Positions 12,201 to 21,150 of a DNA stretch of 64,000 nt are shown here, in pieces. Numbering within the stretch: the first letter of the stretch is position 1; each line of letters begins with the position of its first letter. Source of the stretch: Diplolepis rosae (taxonomy: Eukaryota > Arthropoda > Insecta > Hymenoptera > Diplolepididae); contig JAPYXD010000755.1 of the NCBI GenBank assembly GCA_030998225.1, positions 3,769,501-3,833,500 on the forward strand, written 5' to 3'. Made by a program: the position numbers and the translations under genes. The notes beneath the pieces were generated by a model, which did no database searches, was not told the origin of the DNA, and saw nothing but the letters and a program-made list of their open reading frames with translations.

Positions 12201-12874
12201 TGTGATTCCAGTTCGTACAGTATCTGCATGTGGTCAGATAGAGAGGGTTCGTCTGAAACCCTCCATTTCTTTACTTTATCCCTAAAGCTCCCGGTGCAGA
12301 GGGTAATGTCGATTACCTCTTCTCTCACAGAGTTCCGAAAGGTCGGTACAGTACCTGTATTTAGAATATCCAAGTCAGTCGTGATTAGATAGTCCACTAG
12401 GTCCTCACCTCTTCTGTTGGTGTCCGTGCTACCCCACAAATTATGGTGAGAGTTTGCATCGCACCCCAACAGCAGGGGTAGGCCTCTTACCTTACAGTAG
12501 TCCACTAATGAGCGGACTTCCTCCGGTGGATGGGTCACACTGTCATGTGGAAAATATGCCGATCCAATGACGAGCTTACCAATTCCTATTAGGTCGACTG
12601 AAGCCACCATGAGGTCTCTGGTGCAAAGATCCAGTAATGGGACAATGTTGATGTTCTTCGCCAGAATGCATGTCCTCGGGTTGGGTGCCTCGGGGTACCT
12701 GTAACAAGAGATGCCAGCCCCCCCTAATCCCCTGATGACATCCCTATTTATCCACGGTTCTTGGATAAGTGAGATGCCTGTGTGCATCACAGCTATGTTT
12801 TTCTGCAGAACCGCAGAGGCACTTTTGCTGTGATGCAAGTTAATCTGGATAATGGTTAAGCCGGATGCAGCCAT
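9238..12874 (-). pseudogene. ORF2: APE endonuclease-reverse transcriptase-RNase H (one frameshift, one stop)
   Basis: The start is the ATG at 12874-12872, directly after the ORF1 stop. The N-terminus is an apurinic-type endonuclease: INLHHSKS, LIQEPW (E39), SAYFPHD (Y107), LLGCDANSHH (D139, N141) and SLSDH (D214, H215). The RT follows: VIFIPKAGK, FRPISLTS, FMDIEGAFN (motif A), GCPQGG and YADDILVI (catalytic DD). Then comes RNase H: FTDGSKN, TEIAAIL, CSDSRAA and PGHRGIKGNETADRLA, so the D-E-D-D residues are all there. A C-terminal CRLCGE...H..CHC knuckle ends the protein. Length 3637 nt is 3n+1: one extra G in the GGG at 10940-10942 shifts the frame inside the GCPQGG motif, and a TAG at 10608-10606 interrupts it after KYLGVILDN. 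About 1212 residues without these lesions. It would nick target DNA and copy the element RNA. Confidence 0.9.
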
Positions 12875-13957
12875 TTAGGGCTGTTCCGGCCTCTCCGTTC
12901 CCATGGCAGGCCCTCCCTGCTCCCGGCCACTTACCTTAAAGGCAATCTGGCCAAGATGGTAGAAGGGCCTGTCGTTGAGGCCTGCTAGGGCTCTCGCCTG
13001 AGACTCAGGGACCTGAACGATTAGGAGGTGTTTTAATCCTCCCGTCGCGCTAGCCTCCTGAGGTCTCTCATGCCTGACGATGCGCCAGGATGATGTTTTC
13101 AGCGAGGGGTTGAACCCCTCCAGACGCCGTAGGACGACAGTTGGGTCCTCCGGCTTCCCGGGGATCCAGGCCGTCGCCTTAAGCATCCTTTGGAGTATCT
13201 CCACCCCGCCTACTTTCAGGTTGGCGCCTTCCCAGGGCCTTAGCTCGGCCACCGTTTTGGTTAGCCATGCTTTGGCCTCTGGGTTTGACGCCACGAAAAT
13301 GAATACACCTCCCCTGCAAAAGGAGGTCTCAAATCTCGGCCAATTGCTGGCCGGTTCTTTGTCCAGGGCCTGCAAAGTGGCCTCCCTGAAGAGTTCGAAC
13401 TGCTCTGGTGACAGGACCGACTCCGGGTAACCGGTGTCCGCCACTATCACCGTCAGAGGGTTGGTCCTCTGAGCAGCCGAAAGCCCCACGCCTGCCGACT
13501 CTGTATTCGTCATCGGCAGGTGCGCCGGCTTGGGCCTCTTCGGACTCCTCATCCCTTGCGGGGGAGTGTCCTTCGAGTCCTTTCGTCTCTTGGGGGCCAC
13601 TGTGCTCGCCACAGGAGACTGAAGAGCGTCGGCGCTACAAGCCGCTTCGTTAGCACGAAGGGCCTGCCGCCGCAGCTTCCTCTTCTGAGACCCGGTCAGT
13701 CTCTTCCTATCAGAGGATGTCCCAGCAGTTACCTGCTGGTTTGCATCCTCTTCCATCGCAATCTGCTGAGGGACCACATTAGTACCCGACCCCGAAGAGC
13801 CAGGACCAGCAGCCACCGTCAGCATCTGCGATTCCTCAGGGGCGGTTTGCAGGGGTGGATTTGTGCTAGACCTTTGCAAGCCCAGCTCCGCATCCACCCC
13901 AGCTCCCGCCTCCTCCACCTTGCTAATTAATGTTTTATTTTTGTTAAGAGGTTCCAT
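12875..13957 (-). CDS. ORF1 protein with DUF4780-like domain (360 aa, intact)
   Basis: The frame opens at ATG 13957-13955 and ends with TAA at 12877-12875; the ORF2 ATG follows with no gap (TAAATG). Residues 1-165 are low-complexity, rich in S, P, T and K, with basic patches (GSQKRKLRRQALR near 90, APKRRKDSK near 122) that could bind RNA or act as nuclear signals. Residues about 166-345 form a globular domain starting TVIVADTGYPE and ending GQIAFKVSG, which I recognise as the DUF4780 type found in arthropod retrotransposon ORF1s. No CCHC knuckles are present, unlike the gag at 61.7 kb. The expected role is RNA binding and particle formation with the element's own transcript. No lesion is visible. 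Confidence 0.8.
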   Translation of the reverse strand: MEPLNKNKTLISKVEEAGAGVDAELGLQRSSTNPPLQTAPEESQMLTVAAGPGSSGSGTNVVPQQIAMEEDANQQVTAGTSSDRKRLTGSQKRKLRRQALRANEAACSADALQSPVASTVAPKRRKDSKDTPPQGMRSPKRPKPAHLPMTNTESAGVGLSAAQRTNPLTVIVADTGYPESVLSPEQFELFREATLQALDKEPASNWPRFETSFCRGGVFIFVASNPEAKAWLTKTVAELRPWEGANLKVGGVEILQRMLKATAWIPGKPEDPTVVLRRLEGFNPSLKTSSWRIVRHERPQEASATGGLKHLLIVQVPESQARALAGLNDRPFYHLGQIAFKVSGREQGGPAMGTERPEQP

Positions 13958-14411
13958 TTTAGTCCCACGAGAAGCTAGGGAATCTATGATTCCCTAGCTT
14001 CTCCCTGCAGACCCTGCAGAGCCCCGCTTGCAGGATTAAGGCTAAGTACTCGGGAAGGTCGCCCGGTGTTCCCGAGGCACCGTGCAAGGCACCCTGTCTT
14101 ACCCCCGGGTGTCAAGAGAGCCAATGGGCACGGTTGCGCACACCCTGGCTTAGGGGGAGCCGTTTTTTGGTCGCAGCGCGAGCCAGGGACCGGGACGGCC
14201 CCCGACCCTATCCATCCACACGAGGAGAGCCCGTTTATAGGGGTCCTTCATTCACTCCCGGACTCCCATTTGTGGGGGTCCTACATTCATTCAGGAGAGC
14301 CCGTTTATAGGGATCCTACACCCGAACCGACAGGATCGGGGACCGCCGCGGCCCCGGGCCGCGCGCTAAGCCCCTCCACCAACGACAAGGTCCTACAGCT
14401 CCTAGGAGGGG
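13958..14411 (-). promoter_or_regulatory. 5' UTR of the LOA-like element (likely internal promoter)
   Basis: A GC-rich 454-bp leader runs from the element's 5' end to the ORF1 ATG. Non-LTR elements transcribe from promoters inside this region. Its last ~230 bases align with the 5' UTRs of the gag-type element at 60.9-61.1 kb and 7.44-7.68 kb: AAGCCAgGGTG, CACGGTG, GCGGGGCTCTGCAGGG and CTCGTGGGA just before the start codon. It contains a perfect inverted repeat around CTAGGGAATC/GATTCCCTAG near 13974-14000. The distal half holds a 70-bp direct repeat. Confidence 0.7.
14223..14320 (-). repeat. 70-bp-spaced direct repeat in the 5' UTR
   Basis: A block of about 27 bp beginning AGGAGAGCCCGTTTATAGGG occurs at 14223 and again at 14293 with three mismatches. 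A related GTGGGGGTCCTACATTCATTC piece lies between them. Repeated promoter-like monomers are common in young non-LTR 5' UTRs. Confidence 0.7.
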
Positions 14412-14422
14412 CTACGGTGCTA
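14412..14422. repeat. Target-site duplication, right copy
   Basis: CTACGGTGCTA, identical to 9137-9147; it marks the 5' end of the minus-strand element. Confidence 0.9.
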
Positions 14423-14980
14423 ATAATGATATCAATTTTTAATATTAAACGTTCATCATCGATCGTGCAATCGATCACTCTCACTGTTTGTCGACAGGGC
14501 TCAAAATCGCATTTCCCGCGCGGGTATCAAAGAATAGTATCTTAACCGAGTGAGGGACTAGTCATTTCCCTACTCGCATGCTTACCGCACTCGCTTTGCT
14601 CGCGCGACAACTTTATGCTCGACAAGATTCTCCCAGATCCCCTACTTGGTTATAAATGTACTATGACAAGAGAATTGTTACTTTCTGACATAACAAAAAA
14701 TACAACCCTCATTCTAAATTCTTCTATTATGCGTTTAATATTAGGCTGCGATCAGACTTCATACCATAAGGAATTATTATTGTCTAGAATAATCTCAGTG
14801 TCTTATTTCGACGAGTAGGAGATATACTTTGTTAAGTTTTCCTCAATTATATTTAACGTTGGGTTGTGTGTAAATTAAATTTAATGGTTTTTCACACGCT
14901 TATGAATATAAATTTCAACAATTATATAAATATGGTAAATTCAACAGATTTATAATGTGTTACTTCATTTTTTATTGCAG
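14423..14980. other. Unassigned sequence downstream of the element
   Basis: No gene recognised. A CG-containing patch (about 14440-14610) includes the palindrome CCCGCGCGGG near 14516-14525. A 67-codon frame at 14615-14818 shows no known motif. The sequence from about 14950 is a pyrimidine-rich tract that leads into the possible exon below. Confidence 0.4.
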
Positions 14981-15145
14981 ATTTATGTGCTCAAGCGACG
15001 TCAACTTACCCTTATTGGACGGGAGTCAATTGAAGAACAACACATAGACGAATTGCAGCTACCGGAATCTCTCAGACATAAATGGAAATTGTTACCGATT
15101 TCAATTCCTGTTGTATGCGTTCTGGCTGAAAGAAAAAAAATATAG
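14981..15145 (+). CDS. Possible terminal exon of an unknown host gene (55 codons)
   Basis: A TTTTTTATTGCAG acceptor-like tract ends at 14980. The frame that follows (IYVLKRRQLTLIGRESIEEQ...) has a mixed, non-repetitive composition unlike the surrounding AT-rich random frames, and ends with TAG at 15143-15145. An AATAAA lies at 15160-15165. No family recognised. The frame also extends 24 bases upstream of the acceptor, so the splice reading is not forced. It could be a retroelement remnant or chance. No upstream exon was found in the window. Confidence 0.3.
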   Translation: MYVLKRRQLTLIGRESIEEQHIDELQLPESLRHKWKLLPISIPVVCVLAERKKI

Positions 15146-15165
15146 TTGCTCTGAAAAAAAATAAA

Positions 15166-15427
15166 AATAGGTTAGAAGTTATAAATCTTGAAGTGTGATA
15201 TCATGAAAATAGATTGACAAATTACGAAAATTCAGAATGAGAAATGGAAGGTTAGGTGTAAAATCCAAAGAAAACTCGATTCAGTAAAATGCCATTTAAA
15301 ATTAATATTTTGTACTTCATGCATATTAATTAGAACAGAGTAGATGTACATAGAAAATGGCTTTTATTAATGGACCTTTCCATTTAAAAACAAAAGTAAA
15401 ATAAACACACGCGTTAGTCAAAATCTT
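15166..15427. other. No gene seen
   Basis: AT-rich DNA between the possible exon and the LTR-like end at 15428. Confidence 0.5.
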
Positions 15428-16190
15428 TGTTACGTCCCAAGCTATGGCGAAAGTATGTTGGAAAAATTAGGGAAAGGGAGCAAAGTTTGTTGATTAAATC
15501 AGAGTAGTAAGTTCTGATTATTTGTATTTTGTGGGATCGTGGTCACTAGTCAAATCTATGCGGCTCGAGTTATTCACAGCAATAAAAAATATGATTATAT
15601 TGACGTGTACAAGCTTTATTAATTGAAGAATTGGTATACAATAATTTTTGAGACCCTTATGTGTATGACTTATACTACTTCTTAGGATGAGAAGGCAATG
15701 TTACGAGATTTCAAGCGTCTTTAAGTTAATATAATAGATTTAGAGATGTCTACATATATATAACTCACGTATTACAGTGTGTGCGTCTTCAAGTTAATAT
15801 AATAGGTTTGGAGATGCCTATATATAACTTACGCATTAAAGTGTGTGCGTCTTAAAGTTAATAATACAGATTTTGAGGTGCCTATATACACAACTCACGC
15901 AATAAAGTGTATGCGTCTTCAAGTTAATATAACAGGTTTTGAGATGCCTGTATATACAACTCACACACTAAACTGTGTGCGTCTTTAAGCTGATATAACA
16001 GGTTTTGAGATGCCTATGTACTTGTATATAACTTAATCGGTTGATTATGTACCTTTGTCGCCAATATACTAGGTTTTGAGATGCTTAGGTATACAACTCA
16101 CGCATCACAAATAAGCGTTATAGTTAATATAATAAGTTTTGAGATGCTTATATATGTAACTTACGCTATTTCTCTGTTTGAGAAGGCAAG
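15428..16190 (-). mobile_element. Diverged LTR fragment related to 4770-6333
   Basis: It begins TGTTACGTCCCAAGC, and its first ~250 bp follow the same order as 4770-5060 (TTATCAGAATGGTGAGG / AAATCAGAGTAGTAAGT, GTCAGATCTATG / GTCAAATCTATG, GAATTGTTCACAATAAT / GAGTTATTCACAGCAAT). The rest is taken over by a 66-bp minisatellite, so the far LTR end cannot be placed. Orientation follows from the 54.95-kb copy. Confidence 0.5.
15715..16170. repeat. Minisatellite, ~66-bp unit, about seven copies
   Basis: GCGTCTT recurs at 15715, 15783, 15847, 15913 and 15979 (spacing 68, 64, 66, 66). Each is followed by AAGTTAATATAA, GGTTTTGAGATGCCTATATA and AACTCACGC. Two more decayed units reach about 16170. Confidence 0.85.
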
Positions 16191-17197
16191 AGAAAGATTT
16201 TTATCGTAAAGTTCTACTTCCTGGTAGCTGGATAACGGCACAATCCTGGCTGGAGTTAAGTAGTGCTAGTCAAGTAGTACAGGACGCATATTAGACAATC
16301 CAACTTGGTTGCTAAACACTGGCTAAGTTCGATTTCCGTAGATTCAACTCTCGGAACTGGATCTGGCAGCAATGTCAATGACCATACTTGCTGACAGTCG
16401 CGTAACCGCATGAACTCGCGGCACGCCCCCACACAGGTCATACTATCGGGATCAAAGTCCATTGACGCTCGATGCGGTACATTTTTCTCTTGTCTTTCCA
16501 GACATGTGACTTTATAAATATGTGTTGACGAGTCGGTGCAATTTTTCTACAGTGTTGAAGCACTGACTCGTCTTTTTATACAATACATTAAACATTATTA
16601 TTACTTCTATTATTCTAATATAGTATTTGGGTTATTCTTGAGATTCCCAAAAATGTGATTAATCTCTTCTGATTAAATATTATTGTATTATTTGCTTATT
16701 TATTATTGGTTATTGCTAATTATTATTAAACATTTAACTATGGTTGTCAACAATAATGCATATTATTGTTATTATCTCTCCTTAAATAATTATTAATATT
16801 TATCAACCTAATTTACTACCTTATCGACACAAGCCAGAACTCTTATTTTATACGATATTTATATACGCTTAACTGCCTTGCCGATATTTGGTAATTCTTT
16901 ACAGGTATTTTCCTATTGTCATTGTAATGAGGAGATATGCATCAGTTATATCCTTGGGAGTTTACTCGATTGCGTAGGTGCAGGCAAAAGGAATAAAATA
17001 ATAACAATAATAATAACCAAATATTAATAATACTAGACAGTTGAATACAAATTGAGCTGAAGTTTGTGATGTCTCGTGTGATGAATTTTTTTTTTTTTTT
17101 CGTCGTATGATCAACAAGACAGTCAAAAATTTATAGAATAGTGATTTTTGACCAAAAAACATGTTTTACTGCTGAAAATAAATTTTTAAAGTTTGAC
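16191..17197. other. No gene seen
   Basis: A moderately GC-rich part (16210-16530) holds no recognisable protein. An inverted pair GACGAGTC...GACTCGTC at about 16527-16573 could form a stem. From 16590 the sequence is very AT-rich, with (ATT)n-like stretches and a T run at 17089-17100. Confidence 0.5.
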
Positions 17198-17592
17198 CCC
17201 AGGAAGCCATTTCTGGACAAACTCGTCAAATTATCTCGAAAACTTACAGAGAGGCGCCAAAATTGAATTCGGTTTTTGATTGCAGTCACATTGTACTACA
17301 TTTAAAAAAATATAAATTGAAATTTATGTTTGCGGAACGAAACCAAAATTTTAAATGTTTGACCTCGGGATGCCATTTATGGACAAACTCGTCAACTTAT
17401 TTCGAAAACTTACAGAGCGGCGCAAAAATAAATTTGCTGATTTTGGTTTCGTTCCGCAAACATAAATTGTAATTTATATTTTTTTAAATGTAGTACAATG
17501 TGACTGCAATCAAAAACTGAAGTCAATTTTTGCGCCTCCCTGTAAGTTTTCGAGATAATTTGACAAGTTTGTCCATAAATGGCTTCTCGGGC
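17198..17592. repeat. Fold-back element with ~150-bp inverted arms
   Basis: The left arm 17198-17350 and the right arm 17439-17592 are reverse complements over about 150 bp with only around a dozen differences. The spacer 17355-17430 is a further direct copy of the outer half of the left arm (GCCATTT.TGGACAAACTCGTCAA...ACAGAG.GGCGCAAAA). Transcribed, it would make a long hairpin. No TA or other target duplication is clear, so I cannot assign it to a transposon superfamily. Confidence 0.8.
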
Positions 17593-17889
17593 AATGAAAA
17601 CAATTACAAACATCTCATCAGGAAAACTCCAAACCATGCTCCCCAGCACAGGTGCACTGAGGAAAGCATAAATAAAAAATCACTGACATCGACTTCTAGC
17701 AGTCGTACAACAACAGCAATAAATGTTTCAAAATCTACTTCAATCCCATTAATTATAATATCAACAGAAGGTCTAAAAAGTCAAATACACATGATGATTG
17801 ATACTATTGCTGCTCGAAATTTAATTAAACAAAAGGTTCTCGACCCTGACGTATCAATAAATAAACAAAATGCATTCAAACGTACAGGT
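17593..17889 (+). pseudogene. LTR-retrotransposon protease fragment
   Basis: The plus frame reads IPLIIISTEGLKSQIHMMIDTIAARNLIKQ. This has the layout of a Ty3/gypsy aspartic protease: a hydrophobic beta strand, then the catalytic D-T-G-A motif and the NLIK stretch. The glycine of DTGA is replaced (DTIA at 17800-17811), so the active site is lost. There is no RT nearby. A polyprotein fragment is joined in frame to a mariner remnant downstream, which is a fusion of relics rather than a real protein. Confidence 0.55.
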
Positions 17890-18400
17890 TTAAATTATTC
17901 TGCTACGTCGTATGGAGTAGTTAAGCAATGGCTTACCAAATCTCGTTGTGGTCGTACGAGCACAGAAACCATACCAAGTCTAGATCGTCCAAATGAGATC
18001 AATACACCAGAAATGATCAATAAAACCCATGATATTTTTTTGAATGACCCAAAAGTAAAAGTGCGTGAGATAGCTGAGATCGTATCCATCTTAACCGTGC
18101 GTGTTTTCAATATTTTACATACACATTTGTGTATGAGAAAGCTCTGTGCAAAATAGGTGCCACGATTGCTCACAATCTACCAAAACACATTCGTGTGACC
18201 ATTTTGGAGCAGAATTTGGCCTATTTCCACCGCAATCCGAAAGAATGCTTTCGGCGATTTGTGACGATGGATGAAATTTGGATCCAACACTAAACTCCCA
18301 CAATGAATCGGCTGAACGCTACAGCGTAAACCTAGCATAGAAATATAACTCATGAAAGCGACAAAATAAATATTTAAGGTGTTTGTATCCTCATTCTACA
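17890..18400 (+). pseudogene. Mariner transposase fragment (first lineage)
   Basis: The open part gives VVKQWLTKSRCGRTSTETIP, then HDIFLNDPKVKVREIAEIVSI (a helix-turn-helix), NILHTHLCMRKLCAKWVPRLL, and after a frameshift EQNLAYFHRNPKECFRRFVTMDEIWI with the first catalytic aspartate in MDE. A TAA follows where mariner proteins read HHYTPE. The remaining DD34D residues are missing: the copy ends near 18400, where a non-LTR fragment begins. The gene is dead. Confidence 0.75.
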
Positions 18401-18404
18401 TTAA

Positions 18405-19345
18405 AACAGCAGTCTTGCTAAATATCTAGGAGTCATCCTGGGTATAAAGCTAATTTGAAAAGATTACATTGAAAACAAGTGCATTAAACTTATAGCAACC
18501 CCATGGATATGCAGAAGAGCCATTGGAAGCAATTGGGGACCGAAAACCGACACACTGCTGTGTCTCTTCACGGCAATTCTGCGACCCAGGCTAACCTTTG
18601 CATCGGTAGTCTGGTGAAGCAGATTCAAATAGAAGACAGCAATGACCAGTTTGGAAAGGCCTAGAAGGCTAATCCTTAGATCACTGGTGTTTCGAAATCT
18701 TCACCCACGATGTCGTTAGGAGCACTAATGGAGTTAGAGCCCCTGCACCATACCGTCACAATCGATACCTCTTCGACAAAAAGTACAAGGCAAGCTTGTC
18801 AACCATGGAGGATTGGAAGAAGGGTGGAGCACATCTCCTAGGTGATGGATTTTTAGACGGCTCCAAGAACAGGGAAGGCGTGGGGGCTGGTGTCTATAGG
18901 AAGAACAGCGACACGAGCCTCATGGTCCCTTTGAGATTCCACTCTATATTTTTACAAACCGAGATCAGATCTGCGCATGCAGAGCGCAGGATTTTGGCTG
19001 CAGCAGGAATATCTGTTTCTGCTCAGATAGCAGAGCAGCCATTAACCATTAGATGAATCAGTGACCATCTCGATGCTGGTCTGGGAATGCTTCGAAGCAG
19101 TAAATAAAATAGCGGAAGACAACCAAGTTACAGTTCTCTGCATCCAAAGGTGAAGATCCTAAGAGAAGTATTTATTGGACACTGCAACCTCGCGTATCAC
19201 AGGCATAAGATAGGGCTTGCAGAAAGTCCACTTTGCTGATCACGTGGGCAAGACAATCAAACTCCCATCGAGAGCGAGAACTCCCAGTGCCATTGCCAAG
19301 CGATCAGGGACAAACGCCAGACTCTCACCGGCTATTTCTTCATAG
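18405..19345 (+). pseudogene. Decayed ORF2 3' part of the LOA-like family
   Basis: Starting with AKYLGVIL and continuing RRAIGSNWGPKTDTLL, TAILRPRLTFASVVW, then after a deletion of roughly 55 codons RYLFDKKYK, STMEDWKKGGAHL, FLDGSKNREGVGAGVY (RNase H) and finally RDKRQTL, it parallels the C-terminal half of the ORF2 at 9238-12874. It has several stops, frameshifts and a missing RNase H middle. It stops short of the 3' UTR and tail, so both ends are truncated. It is older than the minus-strand copy. Confidence 0.85.
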
Positions 19346-19789
19346 AATATTTATTAACTAATACTACAATTAAAAATTATTGTATTTTTTGTTTTTTTCC
19401 TTTTTTTCTTTGCTTATTAATTAGAAAAAGATAGAGTAAACATGCAGAAAAACTTATGAGTAAGCGAGTTCCTAGGTGTAAAGAAACCAGGCCGTTCCAA
19501 AAACTGTCCCAACAAGTAATCCTCTCGCACAGGAACCGTGAAAAATCCGACCGCGGAACGCACTCCCTCAAGGGCACATATATTATTTCAAAAGAGAAGA
19601 AACAACAAGATGGAGAATATAACGTGGATCCTTGGTAAAGAACGCACAGCAAACCACACATATGCACTAGCACCAGAAGTAAAGGACACTGAAGTTAAAA
19701 CAATCAGAACAATGAAATTGGTATGGAAAAATTTATTTATTTTCTCAGAAACCACAGAGATGACAGACGGATGTGAGTACACCACTCTA
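19346..19789. other. No gene recognised
   Basis: Overlapping frames of up to 98 codons on both strands (for example 19538-19828) lack recognisable motifs. Sequence before the satellite starts. Confidence 0.45.
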
Positions 19790-20225
19790 AATTTAAGTAT
19801 ACGCGAGGTTTCCGGACTCTACCTTTAAGTAAGATAGCCAAGTACTGCTCGAGTTCAATGGACCTCAGGACTGACATGAATGCATAAGTGGACGCGTAAT
19901 ACGCGAGGTAAACGAAGCCTGGCCTGAAAAGAGTGGCCAAATAATGCGAGAATTCTTAGGAGTATTAGAATTTTTATAAAGTGACCAAGCAATACGCGAG
20001 ATTTCCAGACTCTGACTTTAAGTAAGGTGGCCAAGTAATTCGCGAGTTCAATGGACGGCAGAACTGATATAAATATAAAAATAGCCGCGGAATACGCGAG
20101 ATCAACGAAGTCTGACCTAAATAAGATGGCCAAGTAATGCGCGAATTCCTAGGAGTACAAGAATTTCTATAAAGTGGCCAAGTGATGCGCGAGTTCAATG
20201 GACCTCAGGACTGATATAAATAAAC
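19790..20225 (-). repeat. Satellite block, minus orientation (outer)
   Basis: About two and a quarter units of the 193-bp satellite on the minus strand. The first unit from the left edge (about 19,790) is the most diverged, as expected at an array margin. Motifs: CGCGAG, GGCCAAGTAATGCGCG and GGAGTATTAGAATTTTTATAAAGTG, all reverse complements of the main array. Confidence 0.85.
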
Positions 20226-20229
20226 TGTA

Positions 20230-20580
20230 AAAAATTTGGGAAATTTTCCACACCAATTATTGGGGAAAATTCCACATTTTAGGGTGAAAATACTTTTCCG
20301 CAATAAATTGGGGAATTTTCCCCCAAAAAATGGATAAATTCCAGAAAAAGTAGGGAATATTCCTCAATAATTTAGTGAATAAGTATATCACTAATATTTT
20401 GTTAAATTTTCTCCATCAATTATTGGGGAAAATTCCACATTTTAGGGTACACATACTTTACCTCAAGAAATTGGGAAATTTTCCCCAAAAAATTGGATAA
20501 AATCCAGAATAAGTAGGGAATATTCCACAAAAATTTAGTGAATAAGTAAATCACTTATATTTTGGGGAATTTTCCATAAT
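20230..20580. repeat. Two tandem copies of a 163-bp AT-rich repeat
   Basis: CAATTATTGGGGAAAATTCC occurs at 20254 and 20417, and downstream blocks (GGATAAATTCCAGAA, AGTAGGGAATATTCC, TTTAGTGAATAAGTA) follow in the same order. The unit is rich in GGGGAAnTTTTCC palindromes. Confidence 0.8.
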
Positions 20581-20711
20581 CATTTGTTTTGGCGGAAAAA
20601 TTAAAAAAATTTACGATAAATTAAAAAAAATTTCTTTAAAAATTAGGGAATTAAGTAAACTTCATGTGATTTCGGGAATTTCTCCAAATTCATTTAAGGA
20701 TTTTTTTCAAT

Positions 20712-21150
20712 AACATGAAATTTTCGAAAAAAATTTAAAAACTTTGAAGTGCTATAGTTTTCCTAATTTTAATTTTAGAACAAAATGTGTTTGGATTTAT
20801 TTGTGGTACTATTCGAGAAGAATTCAGAACTCTAAACAGAATTCTTAAAACTTCCAAAAATGAGATTTTCGAAAAAAATTTAAAAACTTTGAAGTGTCAT
20901 AGTTTTTCGAATTTTGATTTAAGAACAAAATGTGTTGGGACTTATTTGTAGACCTATTTGCAAAGAATCTAGAATTCTTAACATAATTTTTAAAACTCAC
21001 AAAAATCAGATTTGCGAAAAAAACTTTAAAAACTTTGAAGTGCCATAGTTTTTCGAATTTTGATTTTAGAACAAAATGTGTTGGGACTTATTTGTAGACC
21101 TATTTGCAAAGAATCTATAACTCTAAACAGGTTTTTTGAAAACTATTAAC
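20712..21150. repeat. Three tandem copies of a 145-bp repeat
   Basis: CGAAAAAA...TTTAAAAACTTTGAAGTG starts at 20725, 20870 and 21015, spaced exactly 145 bp apart. Each is followed by ATAGTTTTtCgAATTTTGATT and AACAAAATGTGTTgGGA. Copies 2 and 3 are closer to each other than to copy 1. Confidence 0.85.

Larger units (their letters stand above)
9148..14411 (-). mobile_element. Full-length non-LTR retrotransposon, LOA-like
   Basis: A 5264-bp element in minus orientation carries, in order, a 5' UTR (14411-13958), ORF1 with a DUF4780-like domain (13957-12875), ORF2 with APE endonuclease, reverse transcriptase and RNase H (12874-9238), a short 3' UTR and a (TAA)n tail (about 9146-9170). An 11-bp target duplication flanks it. 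ORF1 with DUF4780 plus an APE-RT-RNase H ORF2 and a TAA tail fits the LOA/I group of arthropod non-LTR elements. The insertion is young: ORF1 is intact and ORF2 carries only one frameshift and one stop. A decayed relative lies at 18405-19345 on the plus strand. Confidence 0.85.

Noticed and set aside
9488..13930. Plus-strand frames over the LOA-like element (for example 11529-12146 and 10049-10609)
   Set aside because: They are antisense shadows of ORF1 and ORF2 with no domain of their own.
17530..18156. A single 208-residue protein
   Set aside because: The first 20 or so codons are the fold-back repeat, the middle is a gypsy protease relic and the end a mariner relic. It is open by chance and is not one gene.
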